Positions 11,259 to 19,830 of a stretch of 64,000 nucleotides of DNA are shown one piece after another. Positions within the stretch are counted from its first letter, which is position 1, and the number at the start of each line of letters is the position of its first letter. The translations under genes were made by a program, and so were the position numbers. Source of the DNA: Piliocolobus tephrosceles. Its lineage: Eukaryota; Chordata; Mammalia; Primates; Cercopithecidae. A model generated the notes under the pieces. The model was not told the origin of the DNA, made no database searches, and saw nothing but the letters and a program-made list of their open reading frames with translations. The DNA is taken from positions 30,216,405 through 30,280,404 of the forward strand of contig NC_045452.1 of assembly GCF_002776525.5 (NCBI RefSeq), in the 5' to 3' direction.

Positions 11259-11655
11259 AACTATACAACACAACTATACAACACAACTACGCAACACAAC
11301 TATGCAACACAACTATACAACACAACTACACAACACAACTATGCAACACAACTATGCAACACAACTAACACAACTATGCAACACAACTACACAACTACAC
11401 AACACAACTAACACAACTAACACAACTATGCAACACAACTATGCAACACAACTATACAACACAACTGCACAACTATGCAACACAACTATACAACACAACT
11501 ACACAACACAACTATGCAACACAACTACGTAACACAACTAACACAATTACGCAACACAACTAACACAACTATGCAACACAACTACACAACACATCTATGC
11601 AACACAACTACACAACACAACAATACAACAAAACTACGCAACACAAATATGCAAC
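11259..11655. repeat. 13-bp minisatellite array (AACACAACTATGC type)
   Basis: About 30 units of a 13-bp motif, with variants ending tac, cgc or cac, are mixed with shorter 9- to 12-bp units (for example aacacaacta). The array starts where L1M reads ccaactata, so the seed is probably L1 sequence. Because 13 is not a multiple of three and the units lack stops, all frames stay open and give N/T/Q/H-rich shadow peptides. Confidence 0.95.
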
Positions 11656-11722
11656 ACACTTCTACACAGCACGTGAGTCAAAGAAGAAGGCTCAGGAAAA
11701 CTTACAATGAACTAAATTTTAC
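11656..11722 (+). repeat. Displaced duplicate of L1M ORF2 sequence at the array edge
   Basis: This patch matches, at roughly 80%, the L1M sequence at 13036-13061 joined to 13381-13419, that is, the sequence on either side of a later AluS. Both copies lack the same bases found in canonical L1 just before gaactaaat, which suggests a local origin. It lies out of order, upstream of the endonuclease part. It has no Alu, so the duplication predates that insertion. Confidence 0.65.
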
Positions 11723-11825
11723 TTTCAATAATCACTTTAAATGGGAACATTCCAAATACAGCAATTCAAAGACAGAGCGCATCATAATGGATTGCAAAAA
11801 AGAAAAAGAAAAAAAGATCCAACTT
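11723..11825 (+). mobile_element. L1M LINE, start of ORF2
   Basis: The order of L1 resumes with tttcaataatcactttaaat, followed by caattcaaagacagagcgc and the run aaaaaagatccaact. This is the segment that normally follows the attaatccaactata stretch found before the minisatellite. It ends at a DNA transposon insertion. Confidence 0.82.
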
Positions 11826-12398
11826 CAGCAGGTCCTCAAATAATGTCATTTTGTTCAACATTGTTTCGTTACAACGTTGATGAGAAAAAAATTGATTCCC
11901 AACTGCAGCTACTGTCCATGTGGAACTTACGTGTTCTCCCCATGCCTGCGTGGGCTTTCTCCAGTTATTCCCACATCCTAAAGATGTGCGTATTCAGTTA
12001 ATTTGCATGTCTGAATTGTGAGTGTGGAGGGGGGTGTGGGTGCGCTCTGAGACGGGAGGGCGTCCTGTCCAGGCGTGGTTCCTCCTGTGTCCTGAGCTGC
12101 CAGGCAAACTCCAGGCACTATGACCCTGAACTGGAATAATTGGGTAAATAAATATCTTATTTGTTTTTATTGATCTTCCTTAAGTGTATGTATAGCTCAC
12201 ATTAATTTCAATGTTTAGTATTAGTATTGGGGGACTTTATTGAGAAGTTTGGTGTTTTTGTGAACAGAAATATGCTGTAGGAACAGAACTCTTGTTTACA
12301 CCAATTCTCCTGGGGTAGAATTGGTTTCATTATATGTCCTTCCACGTAAAGTCACAATTTCGAAGACCCTGTCGACAGCGCTAAGTGAGAACGTACTG
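11826..12398 (+). mobile_element. 573-bp DNA transposon (Tc1/mariner or Tigger-like)
   Basis: The L1M is interrupted exactly here. Left flank aactt and right flank ta correspond to L1 aactata, which fits a TA target. The ends form imperfect inverted repeats: cagcaggtcctcaaataatg against cagtacgttctcacttagcg, 13 of 20 matching. Inside lies a conserved-looking block (gttctccccatgcctgcgtg near 11930; gcgtcctgtccaggcgtgg near 12060) like sequences repeated in many vertebrate genomes. No transposase frame is present. The family name is not known to me. Confidence 0.65.
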
Positions 12399-13061
12399 TA
12401 TGTGTTGTCTACAAGAAATCCTATTTTAAGTATAAAGACCAGAATAGATCAAAAATAAAAGGATGGAGAAAAATGTACGAAACTAGCACCAATCAAAAGA
12501 AAGCTTGAGTAATTATATTGATTTCAGACATAACAGACTTCAGAACAAGAAAAATAATACGGGAGAAAAAGGGGCATTATGCAACAACAAAGGGTCAACC
12601 CTCTACAAATATATAATAATCCTTAATGTGTATGTACCCAGCGAGAGACAGTCAAAATACTCAAGGCAGAAAGTGACTGAACTGAAGAGAGAAATAGACA
12701 AATCCACTGTGACAGCTGGAAACTTCGACACCCTTCTGCTGGTGACAGGCAGATGCAGCATTCAGAGGGGACGTGCTTGCACTGATCGCCTCAATCATCC
12801 AACTTGATTTAATTGGCATTTGCAGAATGTTGCACACAATAACAGAATACACTTTCTCTCAAGTTCAGATGAAACATCCGCCAAGATAGACCACATTCTG
12901 GGCCATAAACGTACCTTTAAATTCTTTTAAAAAATAGAAATCAGATAGACTATGTTCTCAACTAACAATAAAATTAAACTAGAAATAAATAGCAGGAAAA
13001 TATCTGGAAAATCCCAAGCCATTTGCAGATTCAACAACACACTTTTAAATAGCACAGGGGT
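12399..13061 (+). mobile_element. L1M LINE, ORF2 endonuclease region
   Basis: L1M resumes with tgttgtctacaagaaatcct and continues through endonuclease-coding sequence (aatccttaatgtgtatgtac near 12617; gatagaccacattctgggcc near 12885). Frameshifts are common. It ends at an AluS whose left target duplication is cacaggggt at 13053-13061. Confidence 0.9.
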
Positions 13062-13371
13062 CGTCTGGGCTCGGTGGCTCACACCTTAATCCCAGCACTT
13101 TGGGAGGCTGAGTTGGGTGGGTCACCTGAGGTCGGGAGTTCGAGACCAGCCTGGCCAACATGGTGAAACTTCATCTCTACCAAAAATACAAAAATTAGCT
13201 GGGCATGGTGGCGCATGCCTATAATCTCAGCTACTTGGGAGGCTGAGGCAGGAGAACCACTTGAACCTGGGAGGTGGAGGTTGCAGTGAGCTGAGATGGC
13301 ACCACTGCACTCCAATCTAGGCAACAAGAGTGAAACTCCGTCTCAAACAAATTAAAAAAAAATAAAAAAAC
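13062..13371 (+). mobile_element. AluS element inserted in L1M
   Basis: A full-length S-type Alu (ggtcacctgaggtcgggag) has a tail of A runs broken by ataaa. Perfect 9-bp target duplications cacaggggt lie at 13053-13061 and 13372-13380. The element starts gtctgggctcgg, so its first bases are mutated from the usual ggctgggcgcgg. Confidence 0.95.
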
Positions 13372-13520
13372 CACAGGGGTTAAAGAAGGCTCAAGAAAAG
13401 TTAAAATGAACTAAATGAAATTAAAATGCAACATATCAAAGAGGCATTCTATAAAAGTCCTGATCAGTATTCTTCAAAACAGGGTCATCAAAAACAAGGA
13501 TAACCTAAGAAACTGGAAGA
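13372..13520 (+). mobile_element. L1M LINE remainder, jumping from ORF2 to a 3' UTR-like end
   Basis: After the Alu the L1M continues (gaactaaatgaaattaaaat), but from about 13440 the text cctgatcagtattcttcaaa and gtcatcaaaaacaaggata matches an L1M 3' UTR as I remember it. Most of ORF2 is therefore missing between these points. The junction lies near 13435-13445 and indicates an internal deletion or a join of two fragments. Confidence 0.6.
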
Positions 13521-13943
13521 ACCCTCCCATGGAATTTTCCCAGCAGCACTGGGAAGGAGGCATCGTGTCTCCAGTTTTCACGTGGGGAGACTGGGCCCAA
13601 TGAGGCAGACTGGCCATGAGCCCTTCTCCCATGTGTCTTGACATCCCAGCCAGGTTGGCTCACCGTGAAAGAAGAAGGCCTGGTGCGGGAGGTGAGAGAG
13701 GGGCTGTAGGGGGACCTGCCCACCTGGCCCCACTGGTGCAGGAGGTGAGGGGCCCTGTAGGAGGTGAGAGGGGCTGTAGGGGGGGCCTGCCCCCCTGGCC
13801 CCACTCTCTGCTTGCTGGGCCCTGTAGACAAGTGACTTGGCCACTCTGGCCTCTCCCATCTGTCAAATGAGGAAATGGCCAGGGTGATCTCGGCTTCCCT
13901 ATCCCTGGAAGACACATGCAGGACCCAGAGCACAGAAACTGTT
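13521..13943. other. GC-rich interval with a local tandem duplication
   Basis: The base composition changes abruptly to GC-rich. A block of about 46 bases at 13688-13733 (ggaggtgagagaggggctgt...) is repeated at 13761-13806 after a shortened copy, giving a period near 73. The G-run followed by a C-run around 13779-13798 can fold back on itself. No gene is recognised. Confidence 0.6.
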
Positions 13944-14070
13944 CTGTCCTTCCAGATGCTCTAGAGCTCCTGGGACCCCCCAGTCCCACCACCCTGCGGT
14001 CTGTCCTTCCAGATGCCCCAGAGCCCCTGGGACCCCAATCCTGCCACCCTGTGGTCTGTCCTTCCTCCAC
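13944..14070 (+). repeat. Minisatellite, about 56-bp unit, two copies plus a partial one
   Basis: Units start with ctgtccttccagatgc at 13944 and 14001, and a third start ctgtccttcc lies at 14056. Each contains gagctcctgggacccc or a close variant, then ccaccctg(c/t)ggt. Unit lengths are 57 and 55. Confidence 0.85.
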
Positions 14071-15329
14071 CTCTGGACATCAGCTTGCTGGAGCCATTCC
14101 CTGTGGCTATGCCGGGAGCCCTAAGATCCGCTGTGCAGCTCACCCCCTGGGGCCCTTCCACCTTCTGAAAGACCATAAGGTCCCTGGGTCTCAGTTCTGC
14201 CACCTCAGATGGGAACGGCAGCCCCACTTTGCTGCCTCCTGGGGCCGTGGAGCCTGGATTTCACGCTCAGGGAACCTCACTTTCAGGGCCTTCCTCCTGC
14301 TCTGTCTTAGGGCACACACCCAGTCCTCTGCCCTGTCACTCATGATCATGTGAGTCCACTGTGCAGATGCCAGGAAAGTGCAAAGGTCATGGCATCTGTG
14401 CTGGGCCCACCAGGAGGGTGGGGGTGAGCCCAGGGCCACAGTTGTAACCCCTCCAGCATGGCTCCGCCACCTCTATATTGCTGTGGGAATGTGGAGTGGA
14501 ACGAGCCATGACCCCCGCTTTCTGCCATTTCACCTGCATTGTACTGGAGGGACAGGCATGAGCTGAGAGCCAGAGCAATGCCAGGACTGGATGCCCGCCG
14601 TGGAAAGGCCGGCCTTCCTGTGGCACAGGCTGGCCTCACCCAATTCCAAGCCTCCTGGGACCAGCGCTGGCATTTAGATTCAGAACACGCAGCATCTGTG
14701 CTTTCTCCCGACCCACCCAGCACTGGGCAGGGACCGCCGGCCACACACTGGGAGCTAATGTTTGAAGTGACAACATAGGCGACATCACAGACGCAGAGGA
14801 CTGCATCCAGGCCCCAACAGGCACAGGGCACTGGGTGCTAGGCCCAAGGGGAGCAAGATTCGGGAACAGGTGGGACAGGGCATCACATGACCTCTGCCCA
14901 CAGGTTCTGAGATACTTCCAGCCAGCACAGGAAAAAGGAGGACTCTCCTGTGCTTTCGCAGGGAGAAAACGCTCATCTAGAAAGTCACTTCAAGAGACGC
15001 TGTCCTGCTGGGGGCTCTTTACAGCCATGGCTCAGGCAGCCCTTTTGAGAATAAATGGTTAAGAGCTTTATTTTTCCATAAATTAGCAAGAGAGAAAAAC
15101 CCATACAATTTGCCAGTAGGCTTCAGAATTGTGCTATTTTCAAACAGTACACACTGGGGCGTGCTTAGAACCATATGGTATCTCAGTGCCGCTAACTCAG
15201 CCAGCCTGTACCACAGGACACTGAGTGCACAGGGGCTAACGGTTAAGTGTTGACTGCCCTGCCTGGCCCCCTGGGGATTGTGACCCTCATTGTGATAGGA
15301 ACAGTTAGAAGATTCAAGCAGATCTTGTG
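14071..15329. other. GC-rich single-copy interval, no gene recognised
   Basis: Open frames on both strands reach about 160 residues but overlap each other and show no recognisable domain. They are expected in GC-rich DNA. From about 15060 the composition drops and then recovers. Decayed MIR/L2 sequence may be present but was not certain. Confidence 0.5.
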
Positions 15330-15440
15330 CCGTGAGTGTGAAATCTGTGCCAGGCCCTGGGTGAAGGTTAGCCCAGGGAGGCTAAGGAATTGGACCCAGG
15401 TCACATGTCTAAGAAGTAGCAGTGAGATCCAGCCCTCAGC
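15330..15440 (-). mobile_element. MIR SINE fragment, antisense
   Basis: aaggaattggacccaggtca followed by gtctaagaagtagcagtgag resembles the reverse complement of the MIR core (gttaagtaacttgcccaagg... ctagtaagtggcagag). The match is weak. Confidence 0.5.
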
Positions 15441-15649
15441 TCTCCCGCGGACACTGCAGCGGTATTTACTGTGAGTCCTGAGGACCCTTCGTCATGCTGG
15501 TGTGGGCAGCTGGTGCTGGCTGGATACGCCTGGAGTCTGGTGAGGTCAGTGGCTGAGAGTATCCCTGAAGATCAAGGGACAGAGACCAGGCATCTGACAA
15601 CCACATATCTGTAACCCCAAGGGACAAGCACATACCGGTTTCAGGAATG

Positions 15650-15870
15650 GGTAAACTGAGGCCCATGGGGCAGGGACTGGTACTCACTAAGCATCTTTTT
15701 TGTCCCAGACCATCTGCCAAGGGGCCTGCTTCCCACAGCAAGCCTCTGAGATGGGGAATATCATTTCTATGTTATAATTCAGGATTACTGAGGCTCAGAG
15801 AGGTTAGGACACCTGCCCAGAGTCACCCAGCAGGCAGGCAGCGGCCCGGTGGCTTCAAAGCCCTGCATTC
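15650..15870 (-). mobile_element. MIR SINE, antisense
   Basis: ttactgaggctcagagaggt, then acctgcccagagtcacccag and cagcaggcaggcagcgg, follow the antisense MIR core in order. The upstream part (gtactcactaagcatc...) may extend it. Length is compatible with a nearly complete MIR. Confidence 0.7.
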
Positions 15871-16429
15871 CAGCAGGCCAGTCCGGGGGGCACCACTCAG
15901 ACCTTCGGGCATGGCTTCACCGTAGGTCCATGTACTCCTGCCTCACAAGAGGGCAAGCTTCCATTCCTGGATGAGCTTCCAATTTTATAGAGTGTCCCAA
16001 GCTCCTGAACGCAGACTTCGAGCAAAGGAACCCAGGGCAGGCAAAGGAAGGGCACCCAGAACGCCTCATGCCTGAGGACTATGAGCCGAGCTGACAGCAG
16101 GGACTGGAATCTCGCAGCTCCCACTCCAGGTGTGAGAGGGGGGAAGGGAGGAAAGGGGAGGGAGGCGGGAGGGAAAAGGAAAGGGGAGGGCAGGGCCCTA
16201 GGGCTGAGGAGCCATCCTGCAGACCTGGATCCTGTGTCCCTTTCAGAGCCTGGTCAGCCTCTGCAGCTGGCACATGGGGTCCACCCCAGCCCAGGAATCC
16301 ACACTGAAGGCATCCTGCCCCTCTCCATAGCCCCGCTGACATTTCAGCTTCAGGCCGTGTGGCACTGGGACTCCTTCCTCAGGAAGGCCTGGAGAAGCCT
16401 TTGGTTCCCTCCTGAGCTTGGGGTCACAC
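15871..16429. other. GC-rich interval with a purine tract
   Basis: No gene is recognised. 16130-16195 is almost pure purine (runs of ggga and ggaaa), with potential for triplex or G-quadruplex structure. Open frames here are short and unsupported. Confidence 0.5.
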
Positions 16430-16740
16430 CAAAACCACCCACGTCAAGGCGGCCCACGCCCAGGCCGAGGGTGGGTGGCGGGTGGGGTGGTGCCGGCAAC
16501 TTGCGGCCTCTCTGCCACCGGGAGACTCCTGTGGTTCTCCCAGGCCTCCTTCCTCGCCTGACCACTGTCTGGAGTGGCCCCCAGCAAGGTGTGGCGTGAC
16601 CTCCTCGCCTCCGTCCAATCAGACCCACGGCTTCCCCCTGGTCCCAAAGGCACCAAGCAGGGTGGGTGGGTGGAGAGTCAGGGTGAGGGCGGCATGGCGC
16701 CCATCGCAGAGCCCCGAGGCCCTGGAGCTATGTCTGCGGG
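16430..16740. promoter_or_regulatory. Weak CpG-rich patch with G-quadruplex motifs and a CCAAT box
   Basis: By hand count about 18 CpG occur in about 300 bases of high GC content, more than in flanking DNA but below a strong island. A four-run G motif with loops of 1, 4 and 1 lies at 16469-16487. Another G-rich run is at 16659-16690, and a ccaatcag box is at about 16615. No exon or transcript support can be seen, so a promoter role is only a possibility. Confidence 0.22.
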
Positions 16741-17453
16741 TGAAATGAGCAAGCCTGGATTAGAACTTCACAGTGGAACTGGAAACGATGTTTCCTCTCC
16801 AGTGAATTCTAAAATAAACACTCTGCAGCCGGCGCGCATTTCCTGTGCCCTGCTTCTCTGTACAGCCGCGACTCACTTATGATCTTGTCGGTTATAAATT
16901 GCAGCCCGCATTTCTCATATCAAAATGCACAGCTAGTGATATTTAACTCTAAAGACATATATCCTCCAGCAATGAATACAGTCAGAAATTACTCACTGAC
17001 TCTAACCAAGGAGAGAACGATGCCATAGAGATGTACAGCATAAATTCACAAATGTGGGACAATGGCCACCGTTTATTAACATTTTATCTCCTCGTGGAAA
17101 CGTTTGACCTTGCTTCAGCGGTTTTATTGGGAGCAAGATCTCTGGAAGCTCCCATCTCCCCTCTTTCCAAAAGCAGCCTGAGCTGTTCAAAGTAGTAAAT
17201 ACCTTTCAAGTTGTCATTTCCTGATGTTGTCTTTAACCCGGGAGAGGAAAAAAAAATTGTGGGGAGAAAAGGTTTCCCCCAAAATAGTGCCTTTGGAACT
17301 TGTCATGGAAATTCAGGTCATTGAAACCTGCTCAAGTTCATAAAAGGAAATGAAAGCCATTGAACCATGGGGGGCTGAGGTTTCTGACGAGGGCACTGGA
17401 CTCAGGAGTACTGCATATTGGAGAGGGAAGTGGGGGGCCTGTACCCAGCAGGA
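16741..17453. other. Single-copy interval, no gene recognised
   Basis: The composition shifts from GC-rich to more AT-rich after 16860. No repeat family or gene is recognised. 16880-17230 is lower in CpG and looks ordinary. Confidence 0.5.
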
Positions 17454-17690
17454 GTAACCAAATTAAACCCATTCATTCACTCGCACACTGAGCACCCATT
17501 TGGCGTAACCAAATTAAACCCATTCAGTCGCACACTGAGCATATACCCTGCTGTAGGCCTTGGGCAGGATGTCAAACTGAAAATCATACAAAAGGGACAG
17601 AACCAGCTCCTGGCCTCAGGGAGCCAGCAGTCTAGGGTCTAGACATCCAGATCAATAGCCAGAAAACAGGAAATAAACACAACACTTACA
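17454..17690 (-). mobile_element. L2 LINE fragment, antisense, with internal 51-bp duplication
   Basis: cattcattcactcgcacactgag, then ggccttgggcaggatg and cagaaccagctcctggcctc, follow the antisense L2 3' end in order. A segment starting gtaaccaaattaaacccatt at 17454 is repeated at 17505, the second copy lacking four bases, so there is a tandem duplication within the fragment. Confidence 0.62.
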
Positions 17691-18230
17691 AAGGCTTACA
17701 AAGGGCTGCAGGGTCTAGAGGAGGGGGCGTGTCTCTCCTCTTAATCCACACTTACCCGGGGCCCTGTCAGCATCTCTGACCTTCCTGCTTCGCCCTGAGG
17801 TCTGGAAGCCTCTGACCAGGGTCTGCAGTCAGGACAGGTCAGTGCAAGCTGTGCAGAAAGGTGGCCAAGGCAGCTAGGGAGGCCAGGGGACCACGTGCCT
17901 GGGGCCCAATGTCACACCTCATCCTTGAAGCTCAGACAGGTGAAGATGAGGAAACACTTGACCACAATCATCTATCTCCCATGAGCTGAGTAGGAGGCGA
18001 GATGCCCCACAATTGCAGCCCACGGGTGCTTTCCCAAGATGCACTAGGGTGAAGGGGTTAACCGGCCCTTCCTCTATGCATCTTACTGTATTTTTGCAAA
18101 TATAATGTATGTTTATGATAAAGAATAAAGCTATCCCAAAGTGCAAAGACGAAAACAAATCACCCCCAACTTCTACCACCTGGAAATAACATCATTATGT
18201 AAAAAAAAAAGATTCTACATCTCTCCTGAT
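17691..18230. other. Single-copy interval
   Basis: No gene is recognised. A short A10 run lies near 18201. Composition is mixed, AT-rich after 18050. Confidence 0.5.
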
Positions 18231-18260
18231 AGACAGAGAGAGAGGGAGAGAGAGAGAAGT
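18231..18260. repeat. GA microsatellite
   Basis: A short run of agagag with ggg and gaag interruptions. Confidence 0.85.
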
Positions 18261-18313
18261 GGAGATAGGGATGGATACACATAGAGATATATAATATAAA
18301 TGATTATGTAAAA

Positions 18314-18538
18314 CAGGATGTCTAATCTTTTGGCTTCACTGGGCCACATTAGAACAAGAAGAATTGTCTTGGGCCACACATAAAATACACAAACAATGAT
18401 GACAGCTGATTAGCTAAAGAAAAACATCACAAAAAAGATCTCATAATGTTTTAAGAAACTTTAAGAATTTGTGTTGGGCTGCATGCAAAGCCATCCTGGG
18501 CTGCCTGCAGCCTACAGGTCACAGGTTGGACAAGTGTG
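18314..18538 (+). mobile_element. MER30-type hAT-Charlie MITE
   Basis: The 225-bp element begins caggatgtctaatcttttgg and ends ggttggacaagtgtg. Inside are gggccacacataaaatacac and aatttgtgttgggctgcatg, as in MER30. Eight-base duplications atgtaaaa (18306-18313) and gtgtaaaa (18539-18546) differ at one position, as expected for a hAT insertion. It encodes nothing. Confidence 0.85.
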
Positions 18539-18633
18539 GTGTAAAATAAGATGGTGTCATACGTGATGCCTGCAACAAAAACTTGGTTAACAATGGGGTG
18601 CAAACCAACGGCGGGACTCTAGGCTGGGAGCAG

Positions 18634-18761
18634 CTCAGCACACAGACACCAAAGAAGGCCTTGCTCGTGTATCTTTGCCCAGGCCCTAAAGACTCAAAAA
18701 AATCAGTTTTAGTGGGGTAAGGGGATGCAATAGAGAAGGACCAGCGACCCCTGCCATCTTC
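18634..18761 (+). repeat. Left arm of a 128-bp inverted repeat
   Basis: This segment (ctcagcacacagacacc ... ctgccatcttc) is the reverse complement of 19118-19246 at roughly 94% identity, with a handful of substitutions and one 1-base gap by hand alignment. The arms are separated by 356 bases that include a MIR. It belongs to no repeat family I recognise. Confidence 0.92.
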
Positions 18762-18929
18762 TCTTCTCACCAGCACTCCAGCCCCAACCCCACCCCCTTT
18801 AACCTTCTTTACCTGGATTCTGGCCATGCCATTTCCACCACCTAAGAACTGCCCTCAGGTGACCCCTGCAGCAGCTCTCTCTAAGTCCTGCTGCATATGC
18901 CAAAGGGCGACCCTCAGAAATAATTCCCG

Positions 18930-19060
18930 GAAGAGCCAGGTTCAAGTCCTGGCTCTGCCCTGTGTTATCTGTGAAAGCTTGAGCAGGTCACTGGCCTTCC
19001 TGGAACTCACAGTCCTACTCCCTGGAATGAGGAGATACTCCTGAGATTCTTCCCAGCCTC
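18930..19060 (+). mobile_element. MIR SINE, sense
   Basis: gagccaggttcaagtcctgg, ctctgccctgtgttatctgtg and gcaggtcactggccttcctgg follow the MIR core in order. The ggttcaagtcc at 18939 is the tRNA-derived B-box type motif of the SINE, not a tRNA gene. It lies in the spacer of the inverted repeat. Confidence 0.8.
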
Positions 19061-19117
19061 ACCGAACATGAGTCTGTGGTCCTTTGGGAGCCCCAGCTCA
19101 CTCTGGGGCTGTATCCT

Positions 19118-19246
19118 GAAGATGGCAGGGGTCGCTGGGTCCTTCTCTATTGCATCCCCTTACCCCTCTAAAACTGATTTTTCGGAGTCTTTAGGGCCTG
19201 GGCAGAGATACACGAGCAAGGCCTTCTTTGGTGCCTGTGTGTTGAG
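19118..19246 (-). repeat. Right arm of the 128-bp inverted repeat
   Basis: Reverse complement of 18634-18761. It contains the same run of sequence (tgcatccccttacccc..., aggccttctttggtgcc) in opposite orientation, and sits directly before a 30-bp minisatellite. Confidence 0.92.
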
Positions 19247-19270
19247 CCCCATCCTGCAAGACTCTGCCTG

Positions 19271-19568
19271 GCGTTGCAATTCCTGCATGAATACTTCATT
19301 GCGTTGCAATTCCTGCATGACTGCCCCATTGAGTTGCGATTCCTATGTGACTGCACCTGGCGTTGCAATTCCCACATGAGTGCCCCATTGTATTGCGGCT
19401 CCTGTGTGACTGCGCCTCACATTGCAATTCCCGTGTGAGTGCTCCCATTGCATTGCAGTTCCTGTGTGAGTGTGCCTGGTGTTGCAATTCCTGCGTGAGT
19501 GCCCCATTGCGTTGTAGTTCTTGAGTGACTGTGCCTCACGTTGCAATTCCTTCTGCATGTGCCTCACT
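19271..19568 (+). repeat. 30-bp minisatellite with alternating unit types, about 10 copies
   Basis: Units of 29-31 bases start gcgttgcaattcc or variants. They alternate between a type ending gtgccccatt and a type ending gtgcgcctc, so the higher-order period is about 60. A 30-base unit keeps reading frames open and yields ten-residue repeat peptides on the minus strand, with no sign that they are translated. Confidence 0.93.
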
Positions 19569-19830
19569 GCTTAGCACTCCCAGAGCTCCTGACAGAGTCT
19601 CACACACAGTAGGTGCTGGATAGTTCCAATGAGATTCTTAGACACACGTGAAGCGAAAATGTGTAAGCTCCCTAGGAGCAGGGTCTCTGCAAAGTTCCCC
19701 AATTTGTCAGCAGTGTGTGGGCTGCAGGATCTGCAACATTAAATGGGTTTAGGAACTGTTCCACGGACAGGTGAGCAAATAGATGAAGGAAGGGAGGAAT
19801 GAATGAAAGAATGAATGAATGATTGGACCG
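19569..19830 (+). mobile_element. Possible L2 3' end with GAAT tail
   Basis: cacacacagtaggtgctgga at about 19601 resembles the L2 3' end, and gaatgaatgaaagaatgaat at 19797 resembles the usual tail. The sequence between them does not match well. Confidence 0.4.

Noticed and set aside
18939..18949. tRNA-like B box (ggttcaagtcc)
   Set aside because: Part of a MIR, which is derived from a tRNA; no A box, stem pairing or anticodon arm could be found.
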